This document shows positions 11,548 through 23,113 of a stretch of 64,000 nucleotides of DNA, one piece after another (positions within the stretch are counted from its first letter, which is position 1; the number at the start of each line of letters is the position of its first letter). The notes beneath the pieces are model-generated. The model searched no databases. It was not told the DNA's origin and saw only the letters and a program-made list of their open reading frames with translations. The stretch lies in NCBI RefSeq assembly GCF_004210375.1, contig NC_134830.1, forward strand, positions 8,370,001 to 8,434,000, given 5' to 3'. The DNA is from Tachypleus tridentatus. Taxonomy: Eukaryota > Arthropoda > Merostomata > Xiphosura > Limulidae. Made by a program: the position numbers and the translations under genes.

Positions 11548-11761
11548 AAGAATGAAGAGCATTTGTATCATAAATTACAAGAGACAAGTTATAATTTGAG
11601 ACAAAAACTCGAGTCACAGTAAATACCAAAATAACTAAATAAAGGAATCGAACCTTCATACAGAAATATGTAAGAAAAAATAGTCGTCAGGAAATAGATT
11701 TACCTGAATTTTAAAGAAAAATAATATTGATGTAAGTAAGTCATTTTTGATAAACTGAATA

Positions 11762-12094
11762 CTAAAAATTGACAGATTTCTTTCTTGGATCTGCTTGGAC
11801 TTTGGATAATTTTCCGAGAAGGATCACAGGTCCAGCACAGTGCATTCTATGCTTCACAGATAGCTTGACAAGGTAAATGTAACGATTTAAGCAAATAATC
11901 AACAGAAAACAAATGATTTGGAAGACAGAAACATACGTTTCAAGTTGTATATAGCTCTCAAAGTTTGGACTTGATGTGTCGACGGAATCCACATATTGCG
12001 CCATCTGAAGAATTTTGAGTTTATTGTCTATTATAAAACACACTGTTAAGAACTGAATGAAACAAAAGGCCAAAGCCATTCTTATTGTATGCAA
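11762..12094 (-). CDS. Candidate polycystin-like exon (two membrane segments)
   Basis: The open stretch gives a hydrophobic helix (MALAFCFIQFLTVCFII), a polar loop with SSPNFESYIQLE, a second helix (FQIICFLLIICLN), and a basic end (YLVKLSVKHRM, then LGKLSK). That layout (helix, loop with Pro-x-Phe then aromatic/acidic residues, helix, then a Lys-rich segment) resembles adjacent membrane segments of polycystin (PKD1-like/PKD2) proteins. A possible splice acceptor lies at 'caataag' near 12083, after a T-rich tract. The donor is unclear and the frame stops at 11762. It could be a real internal exon read past its donor, a pseudogene exon, or chance. The call is from remembered family pattern only. 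Confidence 0.35.
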   Translation of the reverse strand: MHTIRMALAFCFIQFLTVCFIIDNKLKILQMAQYVDSVDTSSPNFESYIQLETYVSVFQIICFLLIICLNRYIYLVKLSVKHRMHCAGPVILLGKLSKVQADPRKKSVNF

Positions 12095-12099
12095 AATAA

Positions 12100-12454
12100 A
12101 CAGGAAATTTCAGTTGTAATCCGTGGTTTATATTTCCGGACGAGAATTACTTACTTCCGTAGTCTTAACGGCGAAATATCGTGGTTCATATCCAGGCTTG
12201 TTTAAAACAATTTAATATGCAAAGAATCCTCGATCCAAAGAGTTTCCTAATTCGAGCCACATCCAGTTCTTCTGAAGTGTTGGTTGTCAGCTAGTTTCAA
12301 CGATTGGGTCGTTGGAAAGAAAACGTGTGTTGTAATTGTGAGTTCTTTAATGACAGATCTTGCTGGTGAATGTTTATAATCTCGCTCGCTTCGAGGACAA
12401 TTATGCATATAAAGAAAAAAATCTTTTCAGTTTTTTTTTTTTTAATTTGTGCTA
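12100..12454. other. No feature seen
   Basis: Short unique stretch before the SINE-derived minisatellite. Nothing recognisable apart from a T-rich run near 12430. Confidence 0.4.
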
Positions 12455-13369
12455 CACCAGTAAAATATATTCCTAATTTCGCAGTAAGAGTACCACCTAT
12501 CTCCAGCTCTTGGGCTACTCTAGTGACAGTACCACCTATTTCCAACTCTTGGGCTACTCTAGTGACAGTACCACCTATTTCCAACTCTTGGGCTACTCTA
12601 GTGACAGTACCACCTATATCCAACTCTTGGGCTACTCTAGTGACAGTACCACCTATTTCCAACTCTTGGGCTACTCTAGTGACAGTACCACCTATATCCA
12701 ACTCTTGGGCTACTCTAGTGACAGTACCACCTATATCCAACTCTTGGGCTACTCTAGTGACAGTACCACCTATTTCCAACTCTTGGGCTACTCTAGTGAC
12801 AGTACCACCTATATCCAACTCTTGGGCTACTCTAGTGACAGTACCACCTATTTCCAACTCTTGGGCTACTCTAGTGACAGTATCACCTATATCCAACTCT
12901 TGGGCTTCTCTAGTGACAGTACCACCTATTTCCAACTCTTGGGCTACTCTAGTGACAGTACCACCTATATCCAACTCTTGGCTTCTCTAGTGACAGTACC
13001 AGCTATTTCCAACTCTTGGGCTACTCCAGTGACAGTACCACCTATATCCAACTCTTGGGCTACTCTAGTGACAGCACCACCTATATCCAACTCTTAGGCT
13101 ACTCTAGTGACAGTACCACCTATTTCCAACTCTTGGGCTACTCTAGTGACAGTACCACCTATATCCAACTCTTGGGCTATTCTAGTGACAGTACCACCTA
13201 TATCCAACTCTTGGGCTACTTTAGTGACAGTACCACCTATTTTCAACTCTTGAACTCTTCTTTTACTAGCAAATTGTGGGATTGAGGAGCTGAGTATGTT
13301 TGGTGGGACGGTGATTCGAACCCGTGACCTACAGATTGTGAGTCCGTTAGCCCGAGCTGCCTCATCACG
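12455..13369 (-). mobile_element. Old SINE-T copy expanded internally by a minisatellite
   Basis: Left of the array, 'ttcctaatttcgcagtaaga' matches the SINE-T body segment 'tccctaatttagcagtgtaa'. Right of the array, 'cttcttttactagcaaattg' and 'tgattcgaacccgtgacc' match the rest of the body and the reverse B box. The 39-bp array lies exactly where the SINE has 'caccacccaccgccaactct'. So one minus-oriented SINE carries the array in its body. Confidence 0.8.
12487..13251. repeat. 39-bp minisatellite seeded by SINE-T body
   Basis: About 19.6 copies of a 39-bp unit. Half of the unit, 'ccaactcttgggctactct', equals the SINE-T body; the preceding 'gtaccacctattt' aligns with 'atcaccacccacc'. Units alternate between 'tatttcc' and 'tatatcc' variants. 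Because 39 is a multiple of three, both strands stay open for about 200 codons (13-residue repeats such as GGTVTRVAQELDI). I regard these frames as by-products, not a gene. Confidence 0.95.
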
Positions 13370-13523
13370 GTAAACTACACGAATGAAAAACCTTCTTGTT
13401 TCAAAGTTTCTAAATAATTATTGATTTTTCAATAATTCACATTGAAATTTTATGAAAAAAAAAAACAAAAACTGATAAAAATATTCTAACGTTGTAAAGT
13501 ATTTCTTTTGATTTTAAACAATT

Positions 13524-13794
13524 GTTTTTGTTTTGAATTTCGCGCAAAACTACACGAGGGTCATCTGCGCTGGCCGTCCCTAATTTAGCAGTGTAAGACT
13601 AGAAGGAAGGCAGGTTGTCATCACCACCCGCCGCCAACTCTTGGGCTACTCTTTTACCAAAGAATAGTGAGATTGACCGTCACATTATAACGCCCCTATG
13701 ACTGAAAGAGTGAGCATGTTAGGTGTGACGAGGATGCGAACTCGCGACTCTCGGATTACGAGTCGAGTGCCTTAACTACCTGGCCATGCCGGAC
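13524..13794 (-). mobile_element. SINE-T copy, full length
   Basis: Reversed tail 'tttttgttttgaatttcgcg' through body to head end 'ctggccatgccggac'. B-box region 'gatgcgaactcgcgactc' is mutated. The whole family layout is present. Confidence 0.92.
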
Positions 13795-14473
13795 TGGGTA
13801 GACAACATCTGAGCGAGCGATTTGGGCCTAAAGCTACACTCGTGGATTATGTCATTTTTGTTCTAAATCTCGATGCCAGGACAATATGGAATTATTTATG
13901 TACGATTGCATAACTAAAATAATTAGAAATCGAACAAGACCCAAATGGATATCTTTAGAAAGGAGACAGACGAAAAACAAGGAAATGTAAGTTCCACGTA
14001 GATGTGTGAAGTTCAGGTCTTTCTAGTATATTTAATACTGTTTTATCCCCGTATCTGTCAGTCACTCTCGATAGTCTTAGAAATTAAAACAAAAGTAATT
14101 TATTTGTATTCGAATACAATTAGCTAAGAGATTAATCGTTTTTATGAGCCGTATTAATTACAGTATATTTTATAGCTACGATTAAAGACTTCTAGTTTTA
14201 TCACTTGGTAATATAAAAGACGAAGGCACTGATAGCAAGGAGACAGTTTATGTTGACAACTATGATCCGACGAAATTCAACATTGACACGTTTTAAATAT
14301 TTAATTAAAGAATTTTTTTACACTTTTATCGTGCTTTATTTCAATTTGTAAAGGAAATTTATTCCACGGATCTTACGATAGTTCGAAAATATACGTACAA
14401 TGTTTAAAGACAGTGGAAACAGATAAACGTCTTGTTTTGTGCTAAAACATAGAAACAAACACACCTCTCGTGT
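13795..14473. other. Unique DNA, no gene seen
   Basis: No recognised feature between two SINEs. Confidence 0.45.
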
Positions 14474-14602
14474 CTCTCCCTGAGGCACAGTGGTATGTCT
14501 GCGGACTCACACTACTAGAAACCGGGTTTCGATACCCGTGGTGGGCTGGGTAAAGCACAGATATCCCGTTGTATAGCCTTGTGATTAATTACAAACAAAC
14601 AT
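14474..14602 (+). mobile_element. SINE-V copy, well preserved
   Basis: Head 'tgaggcacagtggtatgtct', B box 'gggtttcgatacccgtgg', tail 'gtatagccttgtgattaatt' and a CAAA end. It contains one small insertion ('gggta') after 'ggtgggct'. Confidence 0.88.
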
Positions 14603-15079
14603 CGTGTCGTTTTCAGTAATTGTATGTTACGTCACTCAGTCGAAATAATTTATTTTTACATCTGAAAAACATAGGGTGATTTTAATTGTAATATTAACAG
14701 TATTATTATTTCATTATTATCTGTGTGTAGCTCATATCTTATCAGGGATTCAATAATCGAAGGCTATGATCTGCAAATAACCTGGTGTTTGAATTACCAA
14801 GAAAAGTATGTTTATCGACCCAATGATCTCATCAATAATTCTGTTAAAATTCAACCAATCATAACATCGGGAGAGGAACCATTAAAATTCCTGGTTTCCT
14901 GACACAAAATGGTTCATAATCAAATCTAAGTGAAACAATGTCTCGATCAAATTTAAACAATTTTAAATTCTTCGAGAATTCAAATCGATGTTTCGTTCTA
15001 ATTTGATGTTTGTGAGTGGCTCAAGAAACTGTGTTAAATAGTTTATAATTTTAAGTTAGAGACTCTTAGTCTTACACGA
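14603..15079. other. Unique DNA, no gene seen
   Basis: AT-rich; no coding or repeat feature recognised. Confidence 0.45.
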
Positions 15080-15256
15080 TAACTTTATAATGTAACGGTC
15101 AATCCCACTATTCGTTGGTAAAAGAGTAGCCCAAGAGTTGGCGGTGGGTAGTGATGATTAGCTAGCTGCCTTCCCTCTAATCTTATACTGCTGAATTGAG
15201 GACGATAAGCGCAGATAGCCTTCATGTAGCTTTTTTTGCGGAAAATTGAAATAAAC
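15080..15256 (+). mobile_element. SINE-T copy, 5'-truncated
   Basis: Begins in the body at 'actttataatgtaacggtca', includes 'agtagcccaagagttggcgg', and ends in the tail module 'agatagccttcatgtagctt'. The tRNA-like head is missing. Confidence 0.88.
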
Positions 15257-15307
15257 CAGACTCTTGGTTATAAAATTGTCAACAATGGAAGACCAAGACA
15301 TAAAAAG

Positions 15308-15393
15308 GAACGTGGTTACAGCCATCTTGTTTTCACCATTGTTGTTCTCGGAACGTGGTTACAGCCATGCTGTTTTCACCATTGTTGCTTTCA
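15308..15393. repeat. Two-copy direct repeat of about 45 bp
   Basis: 'cgtggttacagccat' plus 'ctgttttcaccattgttg' occurs twice in tandem with small differences. It is possibly a nascent minisatellite. Confidence 0.85.
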
Positions 15394-16520
15394 CAGTTTA
15401 TTCGTCCACCCTCTATCCAGCTTACCCAATGAAAAACGATATATTTACTTTAAAAGTTCCGTCTCCTCAGTGAGTACGAGTTTGAGGAGTGGCCCAATAA
15501 GCCCCATCTGTGCTACACTGTGGTTGTCGACTAGGAACATGAACTTTCGTACACTAGTTGCTGTATGTGGGCACTGACTGACCAATAGCATTAAAGCAAA
15601 TAATTTTTCTTTGTTCTCTAGTAATAGTTTAGATAGCCAGCTAAAGTTTTTGTCTGATAAAACAACAACGTTAGAAGTTAAACGGTTAAAACTCTGCTCT
15701 CATCATGTTAAACATTAATATTTTCTGATGATACTTTAGTTTGTGATGAATTCAACAGCTTAAAGATAAAGTCATTTAATACTGAATAGAACTACAAATG
15801 AAAGACCAGTATATATTGCTAATGGCTTCCTTAAGTGACTCAGTGGTAGTTTTTTATGGATTTTAAGTCGGTGCAAAACAGATGATGACTTTCTGTGTCT
15901 TCAAATTAAAATAAACAGTAAATGATGAGAAGCGCTCTCTTTTGTCCAAAAATGAAGGTATTTTAATCGTTCTTGGAAAGATTCGTTAAAACTCTGAACG
16001 ACTCAATAAAACCCTTTTGGCATCCACCGTAATTAAATATGAACTTGTAAATTATTTATAATAAACTCAGGATAAAATTAATATACATATGTGTGGATAA
16101 AGACATAGCTGCTAGCTTCAACAGTAAAAACCTTGTTACCACAGCCTTTATTTACCGACGGCTTACATCTAACTATTTGGTGATTAATTACTACAGTAAA
16201 AGTTTCCTCACATCACAGAAAAGAACCTTTCTTGTCTTTAACGTCACTTGATCTACTGTTTGCTATTAAGAATGTTATTTCGTAGTGTTATAATCTTAAA
16301 AGATTTTGGAATTACATAAATGAGTTGAAATTCATTTTAAAATTTACGTTAAGTATATTTTTATGATTTTTTTTTCCATTTTAAGATCCACAAAAATTGT
16401 GTTCATATTCGGTTTTAATGAGAGAAGCAGCTGTCTGTTTCTATATTTAGATATAGTTAAATCACAAAAGAACAGAATAATACAATGGTTATCGTTATCC
16501 TTTAGTTTAATGATAAAACA
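15394..16520. other. Unique DNA, no gene seen
   Basis: No recognised coding, RNA or tandem feature. Confidence 0.45.
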
Positions 16521-16791
16521 GGTCCAGCATGTCCAGGTGGTTAAGGCACTCGACTCGTAATCTGAGGGTCGCGGGTTCAAATCTCAGTTACATGAAACAC
16601 GCTCGACCTTTCAGCTGTGGGAGCGTTATAATGTGACGCTCAATCACAGTATACGTTGGTAGAAGAGTAGCCCAAGAGTTGGCGATGGGTGGCGATGACT
16701 AGCTGCCTTTCCTCTAGTATTATACTGCTAAATTAGGGACGGCTAGCGCAGATAGCCCTTGTGTAGCTTTGTGCGAAATTCAAACCAAAAC
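16521..16791 (+). mobile_element. SINE-T copy, full length
   Basis: Head 'ggtccagcatgtccaggtgg', anticodon region 'cgactcgtaatctgag', B box 'gcgggttcaaatctc', body and tail 'tgtgcgaaattcaaacc'. It reads like a tRNA-Thr gene at its 5' end but lacks acceptor-stem pairing, so it is a SINE and not a tRNA. Confidence 0.93.
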
Positions 16792-17044
16792 ACATCTAGC
16801 AATATTTTAACGTGAACTCTCGTTAACAATTTAAAAAACACTAGAAGCGACCTCTTTTAGTTTAAAATAAAAAAACGTCTAACGAAATCGCTGTCTAATA
16901 ATAGTTTTCTTTCAGTACAATGTCAATGTGTCCAGTGTCCAGCTGAGTATAGTAAAAATGTTTTGTTCCATCTCGCAGTTAAAGCTGCAACGTTTAGTGA
17001 TAACGAACAAAAACACGTTTCTACATTTAAAAAGTACATCAATG

Positions 17045-17241
17045 GCAACGTTTCAAAACTCTAGTTTCAGTGATCACAACGTTTCACAAGTGATTACTAA
17101 CTAGTTTCAGTGATCACAACGTTTCACAGTGGCGAAACTCTAGTTTCAGTGATCACAACGTTTCACAGTGGCGAAACTCTAGTTTCAGTGATTACAACGT
17201 TTCACAGTGGCGAAACTCTTGTTTCAGTGATTACAACGTTT
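17045..17241. repeat. 39-bp minisatellite, about five copies
   Basis: Unit 'ctctagtttcagtgatcaca' + 'acgtttcacagtggcga'. One unit has lost part of its end and another has acquired 'tgattactaa'. Confidence 0.93.
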
Positions 17242-17621
17242 CCACTGCTTTCATTCTCGGCGTGACCGATGGGTTTCCGTTGTATGACGACACGAATAAC
17301 CTAATGGACAACCAAAATAGATCGTATCAGAGACTAAGTCGAGATTTTTGAATAAATTATTCCAGGTCTAGCTTGTCAATTTCAGGTGATCATCATCTGG
17401 TGAAGATGTTGAAAGAAATTCCGAGAACCACAGAACCTCTGGCGACTGAAACACCAGAACCTCTGTCTCATGTTGAACGTATTATAGACTCGGTTATACG
17501 GAGAGAAGTGTTTTTAAAGTTATATTGCACAAATACATAATATTACTGGAGAGAATTTTGTAGGTTTGATAGGTACTTGAAGAAAACGTTTATTTACTTA
17601 TTTTGACAAACAAGAACTCAC

Positions 17622-17866
17622 GGGCCCGGTACAAACAGCTGGTTAGGGTGCATGACTCGTAATCCGAGGGTGGCAGGTTCGAATCACCGTCACACCAAAC
17701 ATGTTCGCCTTTTCAGCCGACCAATCCCACTATTCGTTGGTAAAAGAGTTGGCGGTGGGTGGCGATAACTAGCTGCCTTCCCTCTAGTCTTACACAGCTA
17801 AATTAGGAGCGGTAGCTACAGGTAGCTTTCGTGTAGCTTTGCGCGAAATTCAAAAGCAAACCAAAC
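17622..17866 (+). mobile_element. SINE-T copy with internal deletions
   Basis: Head with 'actcgtaatccgaggg' and B box 'gcaggttcgaatcac'. The body lacks the segment from 'cgtgggggcg' to 'gacggt' and the 'agcccaa' of 'agtagcccaagagttgg'. Tail 'gcgcgaaattcaaaagcaaa' is present. Confidence 0.9.
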
Positions 17867-18010
17867 AAGAAGTCACGATTACGTATCGCATTTGTTCTAA
17901 TATCTCATAAGTGACACAATGACAGGTATGGAAAAATATTAATATTGGTGTTTGAAACCTGAATAGCATCTTATAGGATAAGCGGCGAGGTCAAGAACTT
18001 AATTCTAAAT

Positions 18011-18175
18011 CACTGACCACAGAAAATACGGTCACTCAGTCATCACTAACCACAGAAAATACGGTTCCTCAGCCATCAGTAACCACAGAAAATGTGGCCA
18101 CTCAGTCATCAGTAACCACAGAAAATATGGTCCCTCAGTCATCAGTAGCCACAGAAAATACAATCCTTTAGTCGC
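18011..18175. repeat. 33-bp minisatellite, five copies, Ser/Thr-rich frame
   Basis: Five 33-bp units ('cagtaaccacagaaaata' + 'cggtccctcagtcat'). On the plus strand one frame stays open through all five and gives an 11-residue repeat, SSVTTENTVPQ, that ends at a TAG near 18171. It opens after a possible acceptor 'catcttatag' near 17975. It could be a mucin-like coding relic, but with a unit divisible by three an open frame is weak evidence. Confidence 0.85.
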
Positions 18176-19979
18176 CAGTAGTTACTGTCCCAAGGGTTGT
18201 TTTTTTGTCCAGGACTGATTGTTGCTTCTACAATGTACCCTCTGTTGAAGGTGCGTATTCAGCTGTACCTTCGAGCAGCAGCAAGAGGTGTTAACTATCA
18301 GACCAACGTTTATTAGCACATGATTAAACAAAACACTAACAACAACGCATTGACTACCAATAGGTGTGGACACTTGTGGTTAAAGTATTAATATTATATT
18401 AAAAACAAAACAAAACTTAAAGACATGACACAGTTCGCTGCTTTAGGTCTATCACAATTAAGTCTCCTTGAATTTTATGAGGTGCTGTTATTACATATCT
18501 ACCTTTTATAAAAGATTTTTGTTATTATTGTTTTACATAGAATTTACAGAAGCACTAGATGTCGTCTCTTCGAAAAGTATTTACAAACGACAAAAACCAT
18601 CAAGGTTATTATTTTAAACAAGGTAGATGTTATGTTTTCTAGCCATGAATATGAATAATGAAAAAAGAAACAGACTCGAACACATAATATATATAAAAAT
18701 ATATATAATTTTCTGTTGTTAGGAGTCATAGGTCAACCTATGTTCTTTGATCGTGTTCCGTGCTTCTGGAAGAATTGAGTTTAGAGATAATTATATTACT
18801 TGCCGAATTGACTAGGGACAACTTTGAAGACTCAGAATTCGGTTAAGTAAAAGATATTTACTTAGTGTGTATATTTCGTATTAATTAAGAAACTTACCAT
18901 TGAGATACCGTTATTAAGATTTGTTGTACATGTATATAAAGTTAACCAGTATTTTCTAATCTGATTTAATTTAGTTAAAGCAGTAATTAAACGTGCTGAG
19001 CATACAAAACAGATTCGGTGGGCGTTCAGATATCAGTGCAACACGAAGGTACGGTTGCCATACAAATACACTGATCGTTTCATGAGTATTTTACTAGCCA
19101 TATAAATGTACGGATAATTTAACATATGCATATATAAAACAACAACAACAACAGAACCAAAACGCGAGAGCAAGGAAAACAAAGTTACCTTGTATATTTA
19201 TAATTCCATACTTATATTCAGTCAACACACTCTAAATCTAGGGTTCATTATCACAAGAAACTCACTAAAAAAAATATATCAAAATGAACTTCATCGGTGT
19301 TGTATTCCTTGACTAGAATGTTTCTGAAGCATTCTTGTTTTTCAGATTGGAGATAATTTAAAAAGAGAGACAAATTATACTCGATAGTTCTTATATTACC
19401 GTTACATACACGATTGGTCAGTTTAACAGGTTTAACAGAGGACCGCGTTGTATCATGTAAGTGTTAATTAATTCACCATTTTGTTGGTACGTTTTGTGTT
19501 AGATGAATAACCTACTATGTTTGTTACAAGTTGGATACCTTGGTGAGGATAGTGTATATAGGTGTTGTTTGTCTCCTACTGATGTTTGTGCGGTTCGGCG
19601 ATATTAAAAGAATAAGAAAGGATCCACAACGTCAGCGTTTCGGTATTATTTTAAACAACAAAAATCTACTAAAGTTTTCATTTCTTTCCTTCAGTTAAAC
19701 AAACGGATAAATATAAATATTTCTGATGTGTCTGTTACCTCCAAACAGAAAGATAAGATAATCATGTCTCAGGTGGCGCTCAATTAATTCATTTTTTATT
19801 TTTTTCTAATTACACCTATTACAGTAAGGGAGAATATTGTTAAACGTTTTACGTGTTTTAAACTATTCTTTCTTGATGTTAAAGCTGTAATTTGTAACAA
19901 AGTAACACTTATAATCAGTAAGTAAACGGAAAACGAAAATGTCTTTCAATTTGAGGAGTGACTGATGAAACCTTTCCAT
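18176..19979. other. Unique DNA, no gene seen
   Basis: AT-rich sequence. Small TA runs at about 18690 and an 'aacaacaac' run at 19140. No recognised coding feature on either strand. Confidence 0.45.
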
Positions 19980-20190
19980 GTTCACACCACGCTATTACAG
20001 CAATATAACACTTAAATTATTATTTCACATCACGCTATTACAGCAATATAACACTTAAATTATCATTTCACACCACGCTATTACAGCAGTAAAATACTTA
20101 AATTATTATTTCACACCACGCTATTACGGCAGTATAACACTTAAATTATTATTTTCACCTCACTATTACAACCATATAACACTTAAAGTT
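19980..20190. repeat. 43-bp minisatellite, about five copies
   Basis: Unit 'tttcacaccacgctattaca' + 'gcaatataacacttaaatta' + 'tta'. The last copy is degraded. Confidence 0.92.
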
Positions 20191-20827
20191 TATTATTTCA
20201 TTACATTTTCTTACATTATTCTGATAGTGCTAGTACCACCGACTTCCTTGAGGTTCACATGGCATTGCTTGACGATGTTTTACGCATATTTTTTTTCTCT
20301 TGTTTCTTCTAACTTATTTTATCTTATCTGTGCGCAGTTCTGGGTGGGAGGGCGCTACTGTGCTGTTTATTAAGCTGGGAAGCGACGTCTCATCAGATAA
20401 CAGCAATAGAAGATTAATGGGTGTTTTTTCCGAGTCCTAGTTTTACTTGGTTCTGGTAGCTAGAAAATGCTAGACTCGCTTTGTTCGTTCATTTTTACTG
20501 TTTTTGTAATATATTTTTTTTATTATTTGTGCAGAATGTTTATCGGTTTGTTTTTAAGGTGATTACGGTGCTGTTTGTAAAACATAGGTTTAGTTTGCAC
20601 CCTCAATCCACTTTCCTTCCATATTCATAAATTTCTATAGCTGTCAAAACTATCAAAGCTTATTCAACTAAACGAGCTTACATTTCTTTAAATGTTTCTT
20701 TGAAGCTAACGCCCTCTTCCGGAAGCCTGTAATCGTAATGATATAGAGAGGCCGTAGTTAAAAACACAGATATTGGATGCGAGGTTTCCTAGGCTTAAAT
20801 CAAGTTTTGTTTCGAAAAATACGGTTG
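20191..20827. other. Mostly unique; isolated splice-acceptor-like site
   Basis: At 20285-20337 the plus strand shows a branch-point-like 'ttctaactta', a long pyrimidine tract and 'tgtgcgcag'. The following frame is open for about 33 codons (SGWEGATVLFIKLGSDVSSD and onward) to a TAG. No good donor follows, so I do not call an exon. Confidence 0.25.
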
Positions 20828-20940
20828 TTGTTGTTTGTCCATTTTAGCACTAATCTGCACGAGGGCTACCTCCATTAGCTGTCCGTGATATAGAAGTTAC
20901 AAACTCAGAGGAAAGGCTGCCGGTGAACTCGTGGAAGACT
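20828..20940 (-). mobile_element. Possible degenerate SINE-T fragment
   Basis: 'ttgtttgtccattttagcac' then 'gcacgagggctacc' and 'ttagctgtcc' follow the order of a reversed SINE-T tail. Similarity fades after 20930. Confidence 0.45.
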
Positions 20941-21744
20941 TTGGCTAAATAATGCGATTTGATCACTACTGTAATAATGAACACTCACCGTCCAAAAGTG
21001 TGGTGACTGTACTATTCTTATTTTGGTAGTAATAGGCCAAGAAAAACCACAACAAAAATAAACAACGTATTCACTGTCGGACAGGTTCACTACTTGGACC
21101 ACCCTCTACCCCATGATAAATACAGGTGTTGATACTGACCAAATTATTGTAATTTCATATATTCTATTTGAAAATGTTCTAACATTATTTTCATATTCAT
21201 TCTAAGCGAGTATCATTGAACAGTGAATCTAAAGTTTATAGATTTAAAGGGATTAATTACTGATCATAAGTTGATTTTTCAACATGTAATTCAAATTTCA
21301 TTCTATAAAAATAAAATCGTAGCTTTTATTGAAATTCTGTTACCGAGAAGTACTAATTAAAATCACATTAACAGCATTAACTCTTCCAACATTATGTTTT
21401 TTTCTTGTGGAGATAAGCGACGTTTGTAGTCTAACTCTCTCTAACAGGCGCGTTAGTACGTTTTTTTTGATTGGGTGGACGAACAGCTTTCCCTAAATCG
21501 CAAAAAAATGTAAAGATAAAATAATTTAATAAAATATGTACTTATTTTATTCCTCAAGTTAGTTTTTGACTGAAGTTTATCATGAAATAAACAATTTTTT
21601 TTTTTAAATATATTATAATTTAGAGTTAAGATTGTTGGAACTACGCCTTTTAAGTCAGAAATGAACAAAACGAACCTTTAAAATTGTGGCAAACGCGATA
21701 AAAACTGAGAATAACTTTTCAAGAAGCATATAGAAAATGTTTGA
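20941..21744. other. Unique DNA, no gene seen
   Basis: No recognised feature; T-rich runs near 21460 and 21600. Confidence 0.45.
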
Positions 21745-21858
21745 TGATGGTTTTGCGCAAAGCGAAATAATGGGTTATCTGAGCACTACCTACTAGGAAG
21801 AATCGAAACCCGGATTTTAACGCTGTAAGTCCGTAAGCTTACAAACAGCTGTTGAGGT
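21745..21858 (-). mobile_element. SINE-V copy, diverged
   Basis: 'tgggttatctgagcactacc' then the reverse B box 'gaatcgaaacccggatttta' and 'cgctgtaagtccgtaagctt'. Minus orientation. Confidence 0.72.
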
Positions 21859-22140
21859 TTTCTGTACAAACTTACAAAATAGGCTTAAATATAGAGAATA
21901 TGTGAAGCTTTTAGAATGAACTTAATAAAGAGCCAAGACTTTTTACTGAAATGATTGTAAACTTTGTGTTTTGTTGTGGTAAAATTACAGTTATAGAGCT
22001 TTAAATAAATTTAGATTAGAACATTATATATCAAATAAAGAGTATGCTACTTTGATATACACAAATGATACGAAAAACCACGAAATCAGCCCTGTGATGA
22101 CGTCAGAGAAGGAGTGAAATCATTGTAGTACAAACGGAGG

Positions 22141-22395
22141 CTTGGTATGGTTTGGTGGTTAGGTCGAATGTTCGAATCCCCGTCACTCCAAACATGGTTG
22201 CTCTTTTTAGCCATGGGGTCTTATAATGTGACGATCAATCCCACTATTTGTTAGAAAAAGAGTAGTCTCAGAGGTGAGGGTGGGTGGTGATGACTAGCTG
22301 CCTTCCACCTAGTTTTAACCTGCTAAATTAGGGATGGCTAGTGTAGATAGCCCTCGTGTAGCTTTTCACGAAATTTAAAAAAACAAACACACAAT
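22141..22395 (+). mobile_element. SINE-T copy with deleted anticodon arm
   Basis: The head 'tatggtttggtggttaggtc' jumps directly to 'gaatgttcgaatccccgtc', losing the anticodon region. The body and tail 'gatagccctcgtgtagcttt' are complete. Confidence 0.92.
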
Positions 22396-23039
22396 ATAAA
22401 ACAATCGTGTGGTAAAGGTTGATTACACAGTTTACATTCCGTTAGAGAAATTTATACATTTTTATCCTGGTGTTTTCATATTACTTAGTAGATTCACAGC
22501 AAAATAAATGATATTCCAAATATTAATTATTAATACGTTTGGGATTAGTTTCAGTTATTTAACTTTATGTATATATAAAAATTATAGTTTACTGATGTGT
22601 ATATACACGGACGAAAATTATGATTTTTAAAAGAAACTTAAAACTTGTATGTAAACAGTAATCTTTCGGCGTCCATTATGAAATTATTAATTAATAATTA
22701 TTAATTCTACCTTTTAGCCTTTACTTTCTTGAATTGTCCATTTAATAAACATTTAATTATATGAATGTTTTTCATAGCAGATAAACAGAATAATGAGCAA
22801 TTATCATCCTGAATAGCTTGTTTCACTCCATTATACAATAGAAACACCTGATGTACTTCTGTGTTCTATAGTATCTATACGTGTTCACAGAACTCCAACC
22901 TCGCTTTTTTAAGCCTAAACTAAGTCTTAGTTTCTCAAGTCTAAATCAGATGTCGGTTTTTGTAAAGCCTTAAAACGTTGCAATTATTTCTCAGTGAAGA
23001 TCGTTTTAATAAACAAATCCTTAACTTTAGGCTTTTAAC
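22396..23039. other. Unique AT-rich DNA
   Basis: No gene seen. A small palindromic 'attaattaataattattaat' lies near 22685. Confidence 0.45.
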
Positions 23040-23113
23040 TTTATTGTGATATATACTCTCGTTTAGTCCTAATAAATTATTGTGATATATACTCTCGTTT
23101 AGTCCTAATAAAG
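23035..23113. repeat. Two-copy 40-bp direct repeat
   Basis: 'ttattgtgatatatactctc' + 'gtttagtcctaataaa' occurs twice in tandem. Confidence 0.9.

Noticed and set aside
12297..12974. 225-codon and 206-codon open frames on opposite strands made of 13-residue repeats
   Set aside because: They come from a 39-bp unit (divisible by three) without stops. Both strands and two plus frames are open, and the unit derives from a SINE.
20285..20440. Plus-strand exon after a strong pyrimidine tract
   Set aside because: A good acceptor-like site, but no consensus donor before the stop codon.
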